From: CAXMRP01 sp965216515
Lineage (GTDB): Bacteria; Pseudomonadota; Alphaproteobacteria; Rhizobiales; Afifellaceae
Reading direction: 5' to 3'
Assembly: GCA_965216515.1 (NCBI GenBank)
Contig: OZ244173.1
Location: 3,348,001 to 3,412,000 of the forward strand
DNA length: 64,000 bases
Shown here: in pieces, positions 34,096 through 42,027 of the stretch
Position numbering within the stretch: the stretch's first letter is position 1
Layout of the letters: each line of letters starts with the position of its first letter
Notes under the pieces: generated by a model
Seen by the model: only the letters and a program-made list of their open reading frames with translations
Databases searched by the model: none
What the model was told of the DNA's origin: nothing
Program-made: the position numbers and the translations under genes

Positions 34096-35097
34096 ATGGC
34101 CGGTCATGGCGAAACACACGCACCGGACGGCTTGGTTCGGTCGCAGCGGTTAGGGGCCACCGGCCTGCGGATGCCGGCGATCTGTTTTGGAACATCGTCG
34201 CTGGGGCATATGCCCGACACCTATGGGTATGGGGTGGACGAGGAGCGGGCGCGGGCGACCCTGAACGCCATATTTGACGGGCCGGCTCCGGCGCTCGACA
34301 CGTCGCGCAACTACGGGTTCGGTCGCAGCGAGGAACGCATTGGCGCTGCCATACGCGAGCGCGGCGGCCTGCCCGATGGTTTCATCCTGTCCACAAAGCT
34401 CGACCGCGACATGGAAACCGGCCGATTCGATTCCGATCGGGTTCGGCGTTCGCTCGAGCAGAGCCTCACGGCGCTTGGCGTCGGCCATGTGCAGATTTTG
34501 AACCTGCATGATCCGGAATACACCGCCGATCTCAGCGAAGTCACCAGGGATGGCGGAGCCGTCGATGAGCTCTTCCGCATGAAGGAAGAGGGGATCGCCG
34601 ACGCGGTCGGGCTGGCCGCGGGGCGGATCGACATCATGATGCCCATCCTGAAGGACTGGCCATTCGATGCCCTGATCACCCACAACCGGTATACGCTTGC
34701 AAATCGCAACGCCGCGCCGATGATCGAGCTGGCGCGTGAGCGCGGTATCGCGGTGCTGAATGCCGCGCCCTATTGCGGCGGTGTGCTTGCCAAGGGCGTT
34801 GAGGCCTTTCCACGGTACGTCTACCAGGAAGCCTCCGCCGACATGCTCGACCCGATCCGGGAAATCGAGGCGATTTGCAGCCGTCACAATGTTCCGCCCG
34901 GCGCCGTGGCGCTGCAATTTTCCACCCGCGATCAGGATATCGCCTCGACGATCTGCGGCGTCAGCCGTCCCGAACGGGTCGCCCAGACCATCGAGTGGGC
35001 CAACTGGCCGGTCCCCGACATGGTATGGTCGGAACTGATGGCGCTGCCGTTCGCCACCGAGGATCCCGAAGCCACACGTGACTACAAGCCCGGCTGA
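34096..35097 (+). CDS. Aldo/keto reductase (aldose 1-dehydrogenase type)
   Basis: A 333-residue AKR with the family marks: N-terminal LGATGLRMPAICFGTSSLG, catalytic Asp/Tyr patch (ALDTSRNYGFGRSEERIG), Lys in ILSTKLDRDM and His in ILNLHDPEY. The closest general type is D-threo-aldose/L-fucose dehydrogenase. Start ATG 34096 follows GGGGAGAGGG. It is divergent from the ABC importer genes and probably oxidises a sugar or polyol brought in by them. The substrate is not certain. Confidence 0.87.
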   Translation: MAGHGETHAPDGLVRSQRLGATGLRMPAICFGTSSLGHMPDTYGYGVDEERARATLNAIFDGPAPALDTSRNYGFGRSEERIGAAIRERGGLPDGFILSTKLDRDMETGRFDSDRVRRSLEQSLTALGVGHVQILNLHDPEYTADLSEVTRDGGAVDELFRMKEEGIADAVGLAAGRIDIMMPILKDWPFDALITHNRYTLANRNAAPMIELARERGIAVLNAAPYCGGVLAKGVEAFPRYVYQEASADMLDPIREIEAICSRHNVPPGAVALQFSTRDQDIASTICGVSRPERVAQTIEWANWPVPDMVWSELMALPFATEDPEATRDYKPG

Positions 35098-35131
35098 TGG
35101 CGGGCCTGCCGAAGCATGGCCGGTTAGCGGC

Positions 35132-35142
35132 TTGGTAACCAA
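35132..35142. promoter_or_regulatory. Palindrome upstream of a 50-residue gene
   Basis: TTGGTAACCAA is a perfect 5-1-5 dyad with further imperfect symmetry outside it (TAGCGG on the left, CGCCGTTA on the right). It lies 42 bp before the start codon at 35184 and could be an operator or part of the promoter. Confidence 0.4.
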
Positions 35143-35183
35143 ACGCCGTTAATGGGCGGTGGGCATCATCAATGGAGGGCCAC

Positions 35184-35336
35184 ATGCAACACAAAGTGAA
35201 GATCAAGATCGAGCTGCCGGAAACAATGCAGAAGCACTACGGCGGAAAGAAATCGATAAGCTCGACATTCATCACCAAGACCCAGAAGGCCGCAAACGAA
35301 AAAATCGGCGAGATCCTGCAGACGGCTTCCGATTGA
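35184..35336 (+). CDS. Small basic protein, unknown function (50 residues)
   Basis: ATG 35184 is preceded by a strong ribosome-binding site (GGAGGG, six bases away) and the frame runs 50 codons to TGA 35334-35336. A rho-independent terminator follows 28 bp later, so this is a self-contained transcription unit. The product begins MQHKVKIKIELPETMQKHYG and continues with a Ser/Thr/Lys-rich stretch and a helix (AANEKIGEILQTASD). It is basic, without signal peptide or membrane segment. No family was recognised. It is short enough to be missed by length cut-offs. Confidence 0.72.
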   Translation: MQHKVKIKIELPETMQKHYGGKKSISSTFITKTQKAANEKIGEILQTASD

Positions 35337-35364
35337 AGTTTCGGCAATCCGACAGGACCAAAAG

Positions 35365-35390
35365 AGCCGGGCGCAAGCCCGGCTTTTTTT
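35365..35390 (+). terminator. Rho-independent terminator after the 50-residue gene
   Basis: AGCCGGGC (35365-35372), loop GCAA, GCCCGGCT (35377-35384), followed by six further T residues. This is the clearest terminator in the window. Confidence 0.92.
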
Positions 35391-35538
35391 GTGCGCGGCC
35401 GCCAAAGGCGTCACGGGGAAACGAATGTCATATCAAGGGGTTGGCGAATGGCGGCCGGTGCACTAACATGGTCCGGTTACAGCGCGGGGAGGTGAGGCCC
35501 GGACGCGGCGGCGGTCGGGCAACGCGTTGGAGTAGTGT

Positions 35539-35991
35539 ATGCGTGCGTTATCTGACGGTCTTGCGGCAAAATTGCGCCGCGACTACGAGGGCGCTTGCGC
35601 CTGTTGGGAACCGATCGCCGACGAGGGCGACCCCCAGGCGCTTTATTATCTCGCCAATCTTTATCACGACGAGCTGGACAACAAGCTCCAGGCGGCGTTG
35701 GTGGCCGAACGGCTGATGCTTGCCGCCGGGGCGAACGATCACCGGGCCCAGTATTATCTCGGATTGCTCTATCAGTACGGGCGCGGCGTGGAGCGCGATT
35801 TCCAGTGCGCGCTGGATTGGCTGACCCGGGCTGCCGACGGCGGGGAACTGCAGGCGCGACAACGGCTGGGCCACATGTATCGCAATGGCTGCGGCGTTGC
35901 CCGCAACGACATGATCGGTGGCGAGTGGCTGCGCCGGGCCGATACGGTATTCGGCTATGACGAGGCGCACCACAGGGATGCCGCCGAGTAG
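35539..35991 (+). CDS. Sel1-like repeat protein
   Basis: A 150-residue helical repeat protein starting at ATG 35539. At least three Sel1-type units are visible: GDPQALYYLANLYHDE, DHRAQYYLGLLYQYGRGVER and GELQARQRLGHMYRNGCGVA. There is no signal peptide. Such repeats mediate protein-protein contacts; no partner can be named. It converges on the TPR lipoprotein gene. Confidence 0.85.
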   Translation: MRALSDGLAAKLRRDYEGACACWEPIADEGDPQALYYLANLYHDELDNKLQAALVAERLMLAAGANDHRAQYYLGLLYQYGRGVERDFQCALDWLTRAADGGELQARQRLGHMYRNGCGVARNDMIGGEWLRRADTVFGYDEAHHRDAAE

Positions 35992-36076
35992 GGGCCGCCT
36001 GATTTGTCCCGATGTCCGGTCTGCCCGGAGTCCCGGCTGGATATTGCCGGATCCGGCCGGATCACAACCCGGTCGG

Positions 36077-36904
36077 TCAGCCTTCCTTGGCGATTTCCTG
36101 CCAGGTGTTGCTCTGGTTGAGCATGTCGCGAAGCAGCGCGATATTGGCTTTCGCCTGGGCCGGTGACATGTCCTGCGTGGCGATCCGTTCCGCCTCCTTG
36201 AATTGTCCCTTGAGGCCGAGAACGAGCGCCAGGTTCTGGCGCGACCGCACGGTGGCGTTGGGATGGGAAAGGGCATCGCGCAGGATGTCCTCGGCAAGGT
36301 CCAGTTCGCCGGTCAGGACATAGGACATACCCAAATTGTTGAGGATTTGCGGTTCGCCGGGGGCCAGAACGAGCGCCTGCCGGTAGACGGCGCGGGCCTG
36401 GTCGTGCTGCCCGAGCGAATCCAGGATGCCGCCCTCCGTGGCCAGCAACCGCCAGTCCGGATTGTCGCGGTGCTGGGCCCGTTGGATCGTCGCCAGCGCC
36501 TCGCGGAAACGGCCGTTGTCAGCCAGCGCCTTGCCATATGCGGCAAGCACTTCTCGGTCCTTGGGGTGATAAATCGATGCCTTGCGCATGATCGCGACGG
36601 CCTGCTGCTTCTCGCCGGCCGCCCGCAGGGCGGCTGCATAGTTGAGCGCGGCAACCTTGTCCTTTTCATCCGCCGTATAGGCCTTGCCCCACCGCTGCAC
36701 TTCGCTCAACGCCGTTTCGTGGTTGAGGTTGGAAGCTTCGATGGTGGCGGTCTTGTCGATCGAGCCGGTGTAAAGGGCGGTCGATTCCTCCTGCGCCGCC
36801 TTGCGGGTCTGACAGCCGGCGGCGACAAGGGCGACCGTGCACAAGATGGCGATTCGCATGGCGGCTGTGCCGCCGGGCCTGGAAATCCTGGAATCAATCG
36901 TCAT
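36077..36904 (-). CDS. TPR-repeat lipoprotein (TadD-like)
   Basis: About 275 residues with an internal signal peptide ending in a lipobox (AILCTVALVAAGC), then tetratricopeptide repeats, for example EVLAAYGKALADNGRFREAL, QARAVYRQALVLAPGEPQIL and NLGMSYVLTGELDLAEDIL. The protein resembles TadD-type lipoproteins that assist Tad/Flp pilus assembly, but no tad genes are in the window. The start is uncertain: ATG 36904 or ATG 36859, which begins directly at the signal peptide. It is divergent from the aminopeptidase gene. Confidence 0.82.
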   Translation of the reverse strand: MTIDSRISRPGGTAAMRIAILCTVALVAAGCQTRKAAQEESTALYTGSIDKTATIEASNLNHETALSEVQRWGKAYTADEKDKVAALNYAAALRAAGEKQQAVAIMRKASIYHPKDREVLAAYGKALADNGRFREALATIQRAQHRDNPDWRLLATEGGILDSLGQHDQARAVYRQALVLAPGEPQILNNLGMSYVLTGELDLAEDILRDALSHPNATVRSRQNLALVLGLKGQFKEAERIATQDMSPAQAKANIALLRDMLNQSNTWQEIAKEG

Positions 36905-36969
36905 GGCTGCCGTCCCGCGTGGTTCCTGCCGGTGATGTTGCACTGGCAAAAGGATTAGGCCGCACACGC

Positions 36970-36990
36970 TAACGGTCCGTTAACGTTAAC
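36970..36990. promoter_or_regulatory. Overlapping dyads between divergent TPR and aminopeptidase genes
   Basis: TAACGGTCCGTTA (36970-36982, perfect 6-1-6) overlaps the 12-bp palindrome GTTAACGTTAAC (36979-36990). The site is 66 bp before the TPR start at 36904 and 136 bp before the aminopeptidase start; it could be an operator or promoter element. Confidence 0.4.
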
Positions 36991-37125
36991 AGGCTTGCCG
37001 CACGCAACGGAGTTTTCTGGTGCCGGATCGACAAATCCGGTGCAAAACGGCAATAGATTGGCGGGATTCGCCCCGTACTCGTCTTCGCCCAAACGCAATC
37101 GGACCAATCGGAAAGGCCAGCCAAC

Positions 37126-38550
37126 ATGTCCGAAGTGATTCTCTCCTCCGCCCAATGGGACGGTCCGACAGTTCCCGTCCACCCGGTGACGCCGGCGGCG
37201 CTCCCGGCCTGCCTGGAGATTTTGCCTGCGCCGGCCCGCACCTTTGCCAAAGCCATCGGCTTTTCCGGCAAGAGCGGCGAGATCCTCTGTCTGCCCGATG
37301 CCGATGGCGGCGTGTCGGCTGTTCTGTTTGGAATGGGGTCGCCGGATGATCCGGGTTTTTCGCCGCTGCTGACCGGAGCGCTCCCGCACGGCCTGCCGGA
37401 GGGCGCCTACGCCTTCAGCGACGATATGGCCGCCAAGGGAGTAAATGCCGGAATGTCCTTCGACGGGCGGCTCGGCGCCCTTGGCTTTGGCCTGGGCGCA
37501 TACCGGTTCGACGCCTACCGCAAACCGGTGCCGTGCAAGGCGCGGCTGGTCGCCTCAGACGATATCGATCTTGCCGATCTTCGCCGGGTCACCGGTGCGG
37601 TTTTTGCGGCCCGCGACCTGATCAACCGGCCGGCCAACGATCTGGCACCCGCCGATCTTGCGGCGGCCCTGGAGGCGCTGGCCGGCGAGCACCGTGGTGA
37701 GTTTCGTCAGGTCGGCGGCGACGAACTACAGTCCGGCTTTCCCCTGATTCATGCGGTCGGCGCGGCGAGTGACAGGCCGCCCCTTCTCGCCGACATGGCA
37801 TGGGGCGACCCGGCGCATCCCAAGGTGACACTGGTCGGCAAGGGGGTTGTGTTCGACAGTGGCGGCCTGGACATCAAGTCGGCGGTTGGCATGGCCCTGA
37901 TGAAAAAGGACATGGGCGGTGCCGCCGCCGTGATCGGCCTTGCCGCCATGATCATGGATGCCGGTCTTCCGGTGCGGCTGCGCGTGTTGATCCCGGCGGT
38001 CGAAAACGCCATTTCCGGCCGCGCCTTCCGTCCCGGCGACATATTCAGGAGCCGCAAGGGTCTGACGGTGGAGATCGGCAACACCGACGCGGAAGGCAGG
38101 CTGGTGCTGGCCGACGCGCTCGCCCTTGCCGGCGAGGAAGATCCCGATCTGGTGATTTCCATGGCCACGCTGACCGGCGCCGCCCGTGTCGCCCTGGGAC
38201 CGGACGTGCCGCCACTGTTCACGAAAGATGATTCTCTCGCGGACGAAATTCTCGCCGCCGCCGAATCGGAGCGGGACCCGGTCTGGCGCATGCCGCTATG
38301 GCGCCCCTATGATCGATGGCTGCGCTCCAAGGTTGCCGATCTCAATCATGTCGGCGGCAAGGCATTTGCCGGCGCGACGGTCGCTGCCCTGTTTCTCGAC
38401 CGGTTCGTCGACCCGGCGGCCGCATATGCGCATTTCGATATTTTCGGCTGGGTGCCGGAAGCGCGGCCCTGGGCGCCTGTCGGTGGCGAGGCCCAGGCAA
38501 TTCGCGCACTCTATCGCGCCCTGGCCCGGCGATATGGTGACCCGCGATAG
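37126..38550 (+). CDS. Leucyl aminopeptidase family protein (M17)
   Basis: A 474-residue cytosolic metallo-aminopeptidase. The C-terminal catalytic domain contains VGKGVVFDSGGLDIKSAVGM, MKKDMGGAAAV and NTDAEGRLVLADAL, which supply the two-metal ligands and the catalytic Lys and Arg. The N-terminal macro-like domain (1-150) is variable. Start ATG 37126. It is followed at 71 bp by a MarR gene and then NlpC/P60, an order I recall from other rhizobia that suggests peptide or murein recycling. Confidence 0.92.
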   Translation: MSEVILSSAQWDGPTVPVHPVTPAALPACLEILPAPARTFAKAIGFSGKSGEILCLPDADGGVSAVLFGMGSPDDPGFSPLLTGALPHGLPEGAYAFSDDMAAKGVNAGMSFDGRLGALGFGLGAYRFDAYRKPVPCKARLVASDDIDLADLRRVTGAVFAARDLINRPANDLAPADLAAALEALAGEHRGEFRQVGGDELQSGFPLIHAVGAASDRPPLLADMAWGDPAHPKVTLVGKGVVFDSGGLDIKSAVGMALMKKDMGGAAAVIGLAAMIMDAGLPVRLRVLIPAVENAISGRAFRPGDIFRSRKGLTVEIGNTDAEGRLVLADALALAGEEDPDLVISMATLTGAARVALGPDVPPLFTKDDSLADEILAAAESERDPVWRMPLWRPYDRWLRSKVADLNHVGGKAFAGATVAALFLDRFVDPAAAYAHFDIFGWVPEARPWAPVGGEAQAIRALYRALARRYGDPR

Positions 38551-38621
38551 GCCAACATCTTGCATCGGTTTCGGTGTCGGCGTTTAATTGGTTCGCATCC
38601 GAAACAAACCGGTGTGTGCCG

Positions 38622-38972
38622 ATGGCATTGGAACTGCGCCCCGTCCAGGCCCTGCGCCTGTGGCACGACATCAATCTGGCGCTTGTGCGCGACGACGAGC
38701 CGGACCTGTCGGCGCGCCAGGCGACCATTCTGCTCACCGTCTACCTGGAGCCGCAGCCGCACACGATCCGCGGCCTGGCAGCCAAGCTTGGCGTCACCAA
38801 ACCGGTCATCACGCGGGCCCTGGATTCCATGGGCCGGCAGGGTTTGTTAACCCGCAAGCGCGATCCTGAAGACCGTCGCAACGTTCTCATACAGCGCACA
38901 GTCGAAGGATCGCTATATGTGGAGCGTCTGGGCGACATGATCATCGCCCACGGCGCGCAGGTTCCCGCGTGA
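38622..38972 (+). CDS. MarR-family transcriptional regulator
   Basis: A winged-helix protein of 116 residues starting at ATG 38622; a GTG at 38574 would add 16 residues and neither has a clear ribosome-binding site. The recognition part HTIRGLAAKLGVTKPVITRA and the wing RKRDPEDRRNVLIQRT (with the conserved D-x-R-R) identify a MarR regulator. It is short at the C-terminus but complete for the DNA-binding core. It lies between the aminopeptidase and NlpC/P60 genes in the same direction. Confidence 0.82.
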   Translation: MALELRPVQALRLWHDINLALVRDDEPDLSARQATILLTVYLEPQPHTIRGLAAKLGVTKPVITRALDSMGRQGLLTRKRDPEDRRNVLIQRTVEGSLYVERLGDMIIAHGAQVPA

Positions 38973-39014
38973 GCGGGCGACCGGCCCGGGCCACGGCAAA
39001 CGGACGACCGACTG

Positions 39015-39962
39015 ATGCAATCAAACGCCATTGATTCGCCTGACCTGGCCCCGCCGGATCGGCGTCTTAACGCCTATCGGCCGGACCTTGCCGACATCGC
39101 CCTGAAGGGGCGCGTAAAGGCCGCCGCCTACGTCCCCGGTCGGCCGATGCAGGTCGTGGTGCCGGCCGCGCCGGTCCGCCGCCAGCCACGGCCTGACGCG
39201 GCCCTTGATACCGAGGCCCTGCAGGGGGAGGCGGTGTCGGTCTTTGAGGTCGCTGCCAACGGCTGGGTCTGGGCCCAATTGCAGCGGGACAGATATGTCG
39301 GCTGGCTGCCTCCCGACACGCTTGGGGACGCCGCACCTTCCGGCCGCCGGCATGGTCCGGATCATCGGGTTTGCGTGCCGCGGACGTTCCTCTTTCCCCG
39401 GCCCGATATCAAGTCGCCGCCGCTGGCCGCCTTGCCGATGGGCGCAGCCGTGACCGTTGTTGGCACCGAACCGGGACGCGACACCGACTTCGCCCGGATC
39501 GCACCGGCCGGTCATGTCCCCGTCGGGCATCTGGCAGCCCCGGACGCGCCACCGGATCGGGGCCCGTCGGGTGGATTTGCCGCCGCGCCGACGGATTTTG
39601 TCGCGGTTGCCGAACAGTTCGTCGGCGTGCCTTATCTGTGGGGCGGCAAGACCCTGATGGGCCTGGATTGTTCGGGGCTTGTCCAGATCGCCATCCAGGC
39701 CTGCGGCGGCGCGGCGCCCCGGGATTCCGACATGCAGCAGCAGGTGCTTGGCGCCGCGCTTGATCCGGCCATCGATCCCGCTGAACTGCGCCGTGGCGAT
39801 CTGGTGTTTTGGAGCGGCCATGTCGGGATCATGCAAACCGCTGCCGATCTCCTGCATGCCAATGCCCATCACATGGCCGTGAAGAGCGAACCATTGCAGG
39901 ATATGCTATCCAGGATGCGCAAAAAGGGCTTGAAAATCACCGGCCTGCGCCGGATTGTGTGA
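39015..39962 (+). CDS. NlpC/P60 family peptidase with N-terminal SH3-like domains
   Basis: A 315-residue protein. Residues about 65-180 contain two SH3-like segments (GEAVSVFEVAANGWVWAQL; MGAAVTVVGTEPG). Residues about 195-310 are an NlpC/P60 domain with catalytic Cys in GLDCSGLVQIAI and His in WSGHVGIM, plus HANAHHM. It is expected to cleave gamma-D-Glu-diaminopimelate bonds in murein peptides. No signal peptide is visible, so it may act on imported or recycled muropeptides in the cytoplasm, consistent with the neighbouring aminopeptidase. Confidence 0.9.
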   Translation: MQSNAIDSPDLAPPDRRLNAYRPDLADIALKGRVKAAAYVPGRPMQVVVPAAPVRRQPRPDAALDTEALQGEAVSVFEVAANGWVWAQLQRDRYVGWLPPDTLGDAAPSGRRHGPDHRVCVPRTFLFPRPDIKSPPLAALPMGAAVTVVGTEPGRDTDFARIAPAGHVPVGHLAAPDAPPDRGPSGGFAAAPTDFVAVAEQFVGVPYLWGGKTLMGLDCSGLVQIAIQACGGAAPRDSDMQQQVLGAALDPAIDPAELRRGDLVFWSGHVGIMQTAADLLHANAHHMAVKSEPLQDMLSRMRKKGLKITGLRRIV

Positions 39963-40044
39963 GTTCTCGTGCAATTTCGGGCCGGCACCGGATTGGCGAT
40001 GATCGAAGGGCGGCGCCGGTGAAGCGGCATTTGAGTTGAATTTT

Positions 40045-40124
40045 GTGTGTCGAACCGATTGTGTGCCGAACCGATTGTGTGACGAACCGATTGTGTGACG
40101 AACCGATTGTGCGTTGAACCGGTA
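40045..40124. repeat. 16-bp tandem repeat, five units, directly upstream of the FkbM gene
   Basis: Units at 40045-40060, 40061-40076, 40077-40092, 40093-40108 and 40109-40124 follow GTGTGxCGAACCGATT. Units three and four are identical, and the fifth is diverged (GTGCGTTGAACCGGTA). The array ends 11 bp before the likely start codon at 40136, so it fills the 5' untranslated region. The array has no spacers and is not a CRISPR. Confidence 0.92.
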
Positions 40125-40135
40125 GCGTGTTGCGT

Positions 40136-41008
40136 ATGAATGAGCATGTCATGAGGCGTGGTGGCGTCGAAAACCCGGCCCCGGGCTGGACCCGTGGCCT
40201 GATTGAACGCCTGCCCGGCGATGTTCGTGTCCGTCTCACCCGTTTCGATCTCGCCTGGCAGAGCCGCCGCCGCGGCCTTGGACGGCCGATCGCATTTCGT
40301 GAGGTCGAGGGCGGATTCGAGATCGACGACGGTCTTGGGCTGATCCGCTTTCCGGAGTTTTCGCGGGTCGCCGATTTCCGGGGCGGTATCGCGCCGCGCC
40401 TGGAGCGGGTTGCCGCACGTTACGGCGGATCGGACCTTTTGCGCCTGCCCGACAATGCGAACGTCGTGGACGTTGGCGCGAATATTGGCGAATTCTCGCT
40501 TTGGTGCCTGGACAGGGGCGCCAATGTCGTCGCACTGGAGCCGGATGCCCGCGCATTTGCCAGCCTTGCCGTCAATCTCGGTCGTTTCGACACCGCCAGC
40601 GTCCAGCCATATGCCGCGTGGAATGTCCGCGAGACCACCTATTTTTATTGCTCCGGCGACCACGGGCACGGTTCGCTGATTGCGCGGCCTGGCATCGCCG
40701 AAGAGGGCGTCATCGCCGAGGCCTGGCCCCTGGACGAGATACCGCAGGTCGCGACATTGCCGGCGATCGATCTCCTGAAGATCGACGGGGAGGGGGCGGA
40801 ACCGGAAATCCTGTCCGGCGCGACGCGGACGTTGCGCAGCACGCGCCGGATCGCCGTCGATGTCGGCGAGGATCACGGCCGCATCCATCTTCGACACCGG
40901 GTGGCCGCACTTCTGGAAGCGCGCGGTTTCCGCCTCGTTCCCGGAGCGCCGGAAGGCATCCTCCTTGCCGCCAACAGCAAGCCCGCCGAACACCTGACCC
41001 GCGTGTGA
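40136..41008 (+). CDS. FkbM family SAM-dependent methyltransferase
   Basis: A roughly 290-residue Rossmann methyltransferase: SAM-binding NVVDVGANIGEFSLWCLDRG, then NVVALEPDARAFASL and the FkbM-specific IDLLKIDGEGAEPEIL near the C-terminus. Such enzymes methylate hydroxyl groups of sugars, lipids or secondary metabolites. The start is uncertain (ATG 40136, ATG 40151 or TTG 40127) because repeats occupy the leader and no ribosome-binding site is clear. It stands alone, convergent with the 2-hydroxyacid dehydrogenase. Confidence 0.88.
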   Translation: MNEHVMRRGGVENPAPGWTRGLIERLPGDVRVRLTRFDLAWQSRRRGLGRPIAFREVEGGFEIDDGLGLIRFPEFSRVADFRGGIAPRLERVAARYGGSDLLRLPDNANVVDVGANIGEFSLWCLDRGANVVALEPDARAFASLAVNLGRFDTASVQPYAAWNVRETTYFYCSGDHGHGSLIARPGIAEEGVIAEAWPLDEIPQVATLPAIDLLKIDGEGAEPEILSGATRTLRSTRRIAVDVGEDHGRIHLRHRVAALLEARGFRLVPGAPEGILLAANSKPAEHLTRV

Positions 41009-41029
41009 TGCCGCCGCGTACGGATCGGC

Positions 41030-42010
41030 TCAATAGCCTCGATCGCGATCGACGACATGTTGCAAGGGCTCGCCCCGTTCATGGGCCTCTATCTGCCTCC
41101 GCATTGACGTCACCAGGGCTTGTGGATCCGACGCCGAGGCGTTGTGCGGTGTGATCACCAGATTGGGGCAGTCCCATAAGGGATTTTCGTCCGGCAGCGG
41201 CTCGGTTTCAAAGACATCAAGGCTGGCGCCGGCCAGCGCCCCGGAACGGAGCGCATCGGCGATGTCGGCCTCGACCTGGCAGCCGCCGCGCCCCGCATTG
41301 ATCAGCACCGGTCCGCCAAGCGGTCCGTCGCGACGCAGCCGCCCGATCAGCGAGGCGTCGAGCAGCCCCCGCGTTTGTGCGGTGATCGGCAGCAGCGACA
41401 CGGCGATATCCGTGCCGCCCAGGAAGGCGTCCAGCTCCCCCGGCCCGGCAAAGGAGCGGACATTGCCGATCCTGGCGCCGGTCCGGCTCCAAATCCGCAC
41501 GTCGAAGCCGAGATGGGCAAGATGCGCCGCGGCATCGCGGCCCAGAACCCCGGCGCCCAGAATGCCGACCGTCACGTCGTGCGCCGCTGGCTGAGGGCGT
41601 TTCGCCCACGCCCGCTCCGCCTGGCAACGGCGATAATGCTCCGCCCGGCGGAAATGGTGGAACACCTGCCACAGCACATATTCGCGCATTTGGGCTGACA
41701 GGCTAGGATCGACGAAACGCACGATCGGCACATCGGGCAGCGTATCGATGCCCAGAAGGCCGTCGGCGCCGGCGCCGAGCGAAAAGATGATCTCCAGGTT
41801 GGGCAGGCCGGAAAGAAGATCCCGCCGGGGCGACCAGGCAAGCAGGTAGCCGACAGCCGCAAGATCGCCGGCATCGCCCTCGTATAGGCCGGTCTGCCCC
41901 GTCCAAAGGACCGGCCGTTCGCCAAACAGCGGCCGGTCGGTGCGCCAGGTCGACGCGTCCGGGCCTTCAAGGGAAATCAGGACGGCGGGTGGTCGGGTTC
42001 GGGAAACCAT
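41030..42010 (-). CDS. ghrA: 2-Hydroxyacid dehydrogenase, glyoxylate/hydroxypyruvate reductase A type
   Basis: A 326-residue D-isomer-specific dehydrogenase: substrate-side SLGAGADGLL, NAD(P) motif GILGAGVLGRDAA, catalytic Arg in INAGRGGCQVEAD, Glu in VFETEPLPDENPLW and His in ITPHNAS. The sequence is closest to GhrA, which reduces glyoxylate and hydroxypyruvate with NADPH. It begins 17 bp after the yejF stop and is probably co-transcribed with the transporter operon. Confidence 0.85.
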   Translation of the reverse strand: MVSRTRPPAVLISLEGPDASTWRTDRPLFGERPVLWTGQTGLYEGDAGDLAAVGYLLAWSPRRDLLSGLPNLEIIFSLGAGADGLLGIDTLPDVPIVRFVDPSLSAQMREYVLWQVFHHFRRAEHYRRCQAERAWAKRPQPAAHDVTVGILGAGVLGRDAAAHLAHLGFDVRIWSRTGARIGNVRSFAGPGELDAFLGGTDIAVSLLPITAQTRGLLDASLIGRLRRDGPLGGPVLINAGRGGCQVEADIADALRSGALAGASLDVFETEPLPDENPLWDCPNLVITPHNASASDPQALVTSMRRQIEAHERGEPLQHVVDRDRGY

Positions 42011-42027
42011 GCACGCACGCCGGGCGC

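Noticed and set aside
40045..40124. Possible CRISPR array
   Set aside because: The 16-bp units abut one another with no spacers; it is a simple tandem repeat and no cas genes are present.
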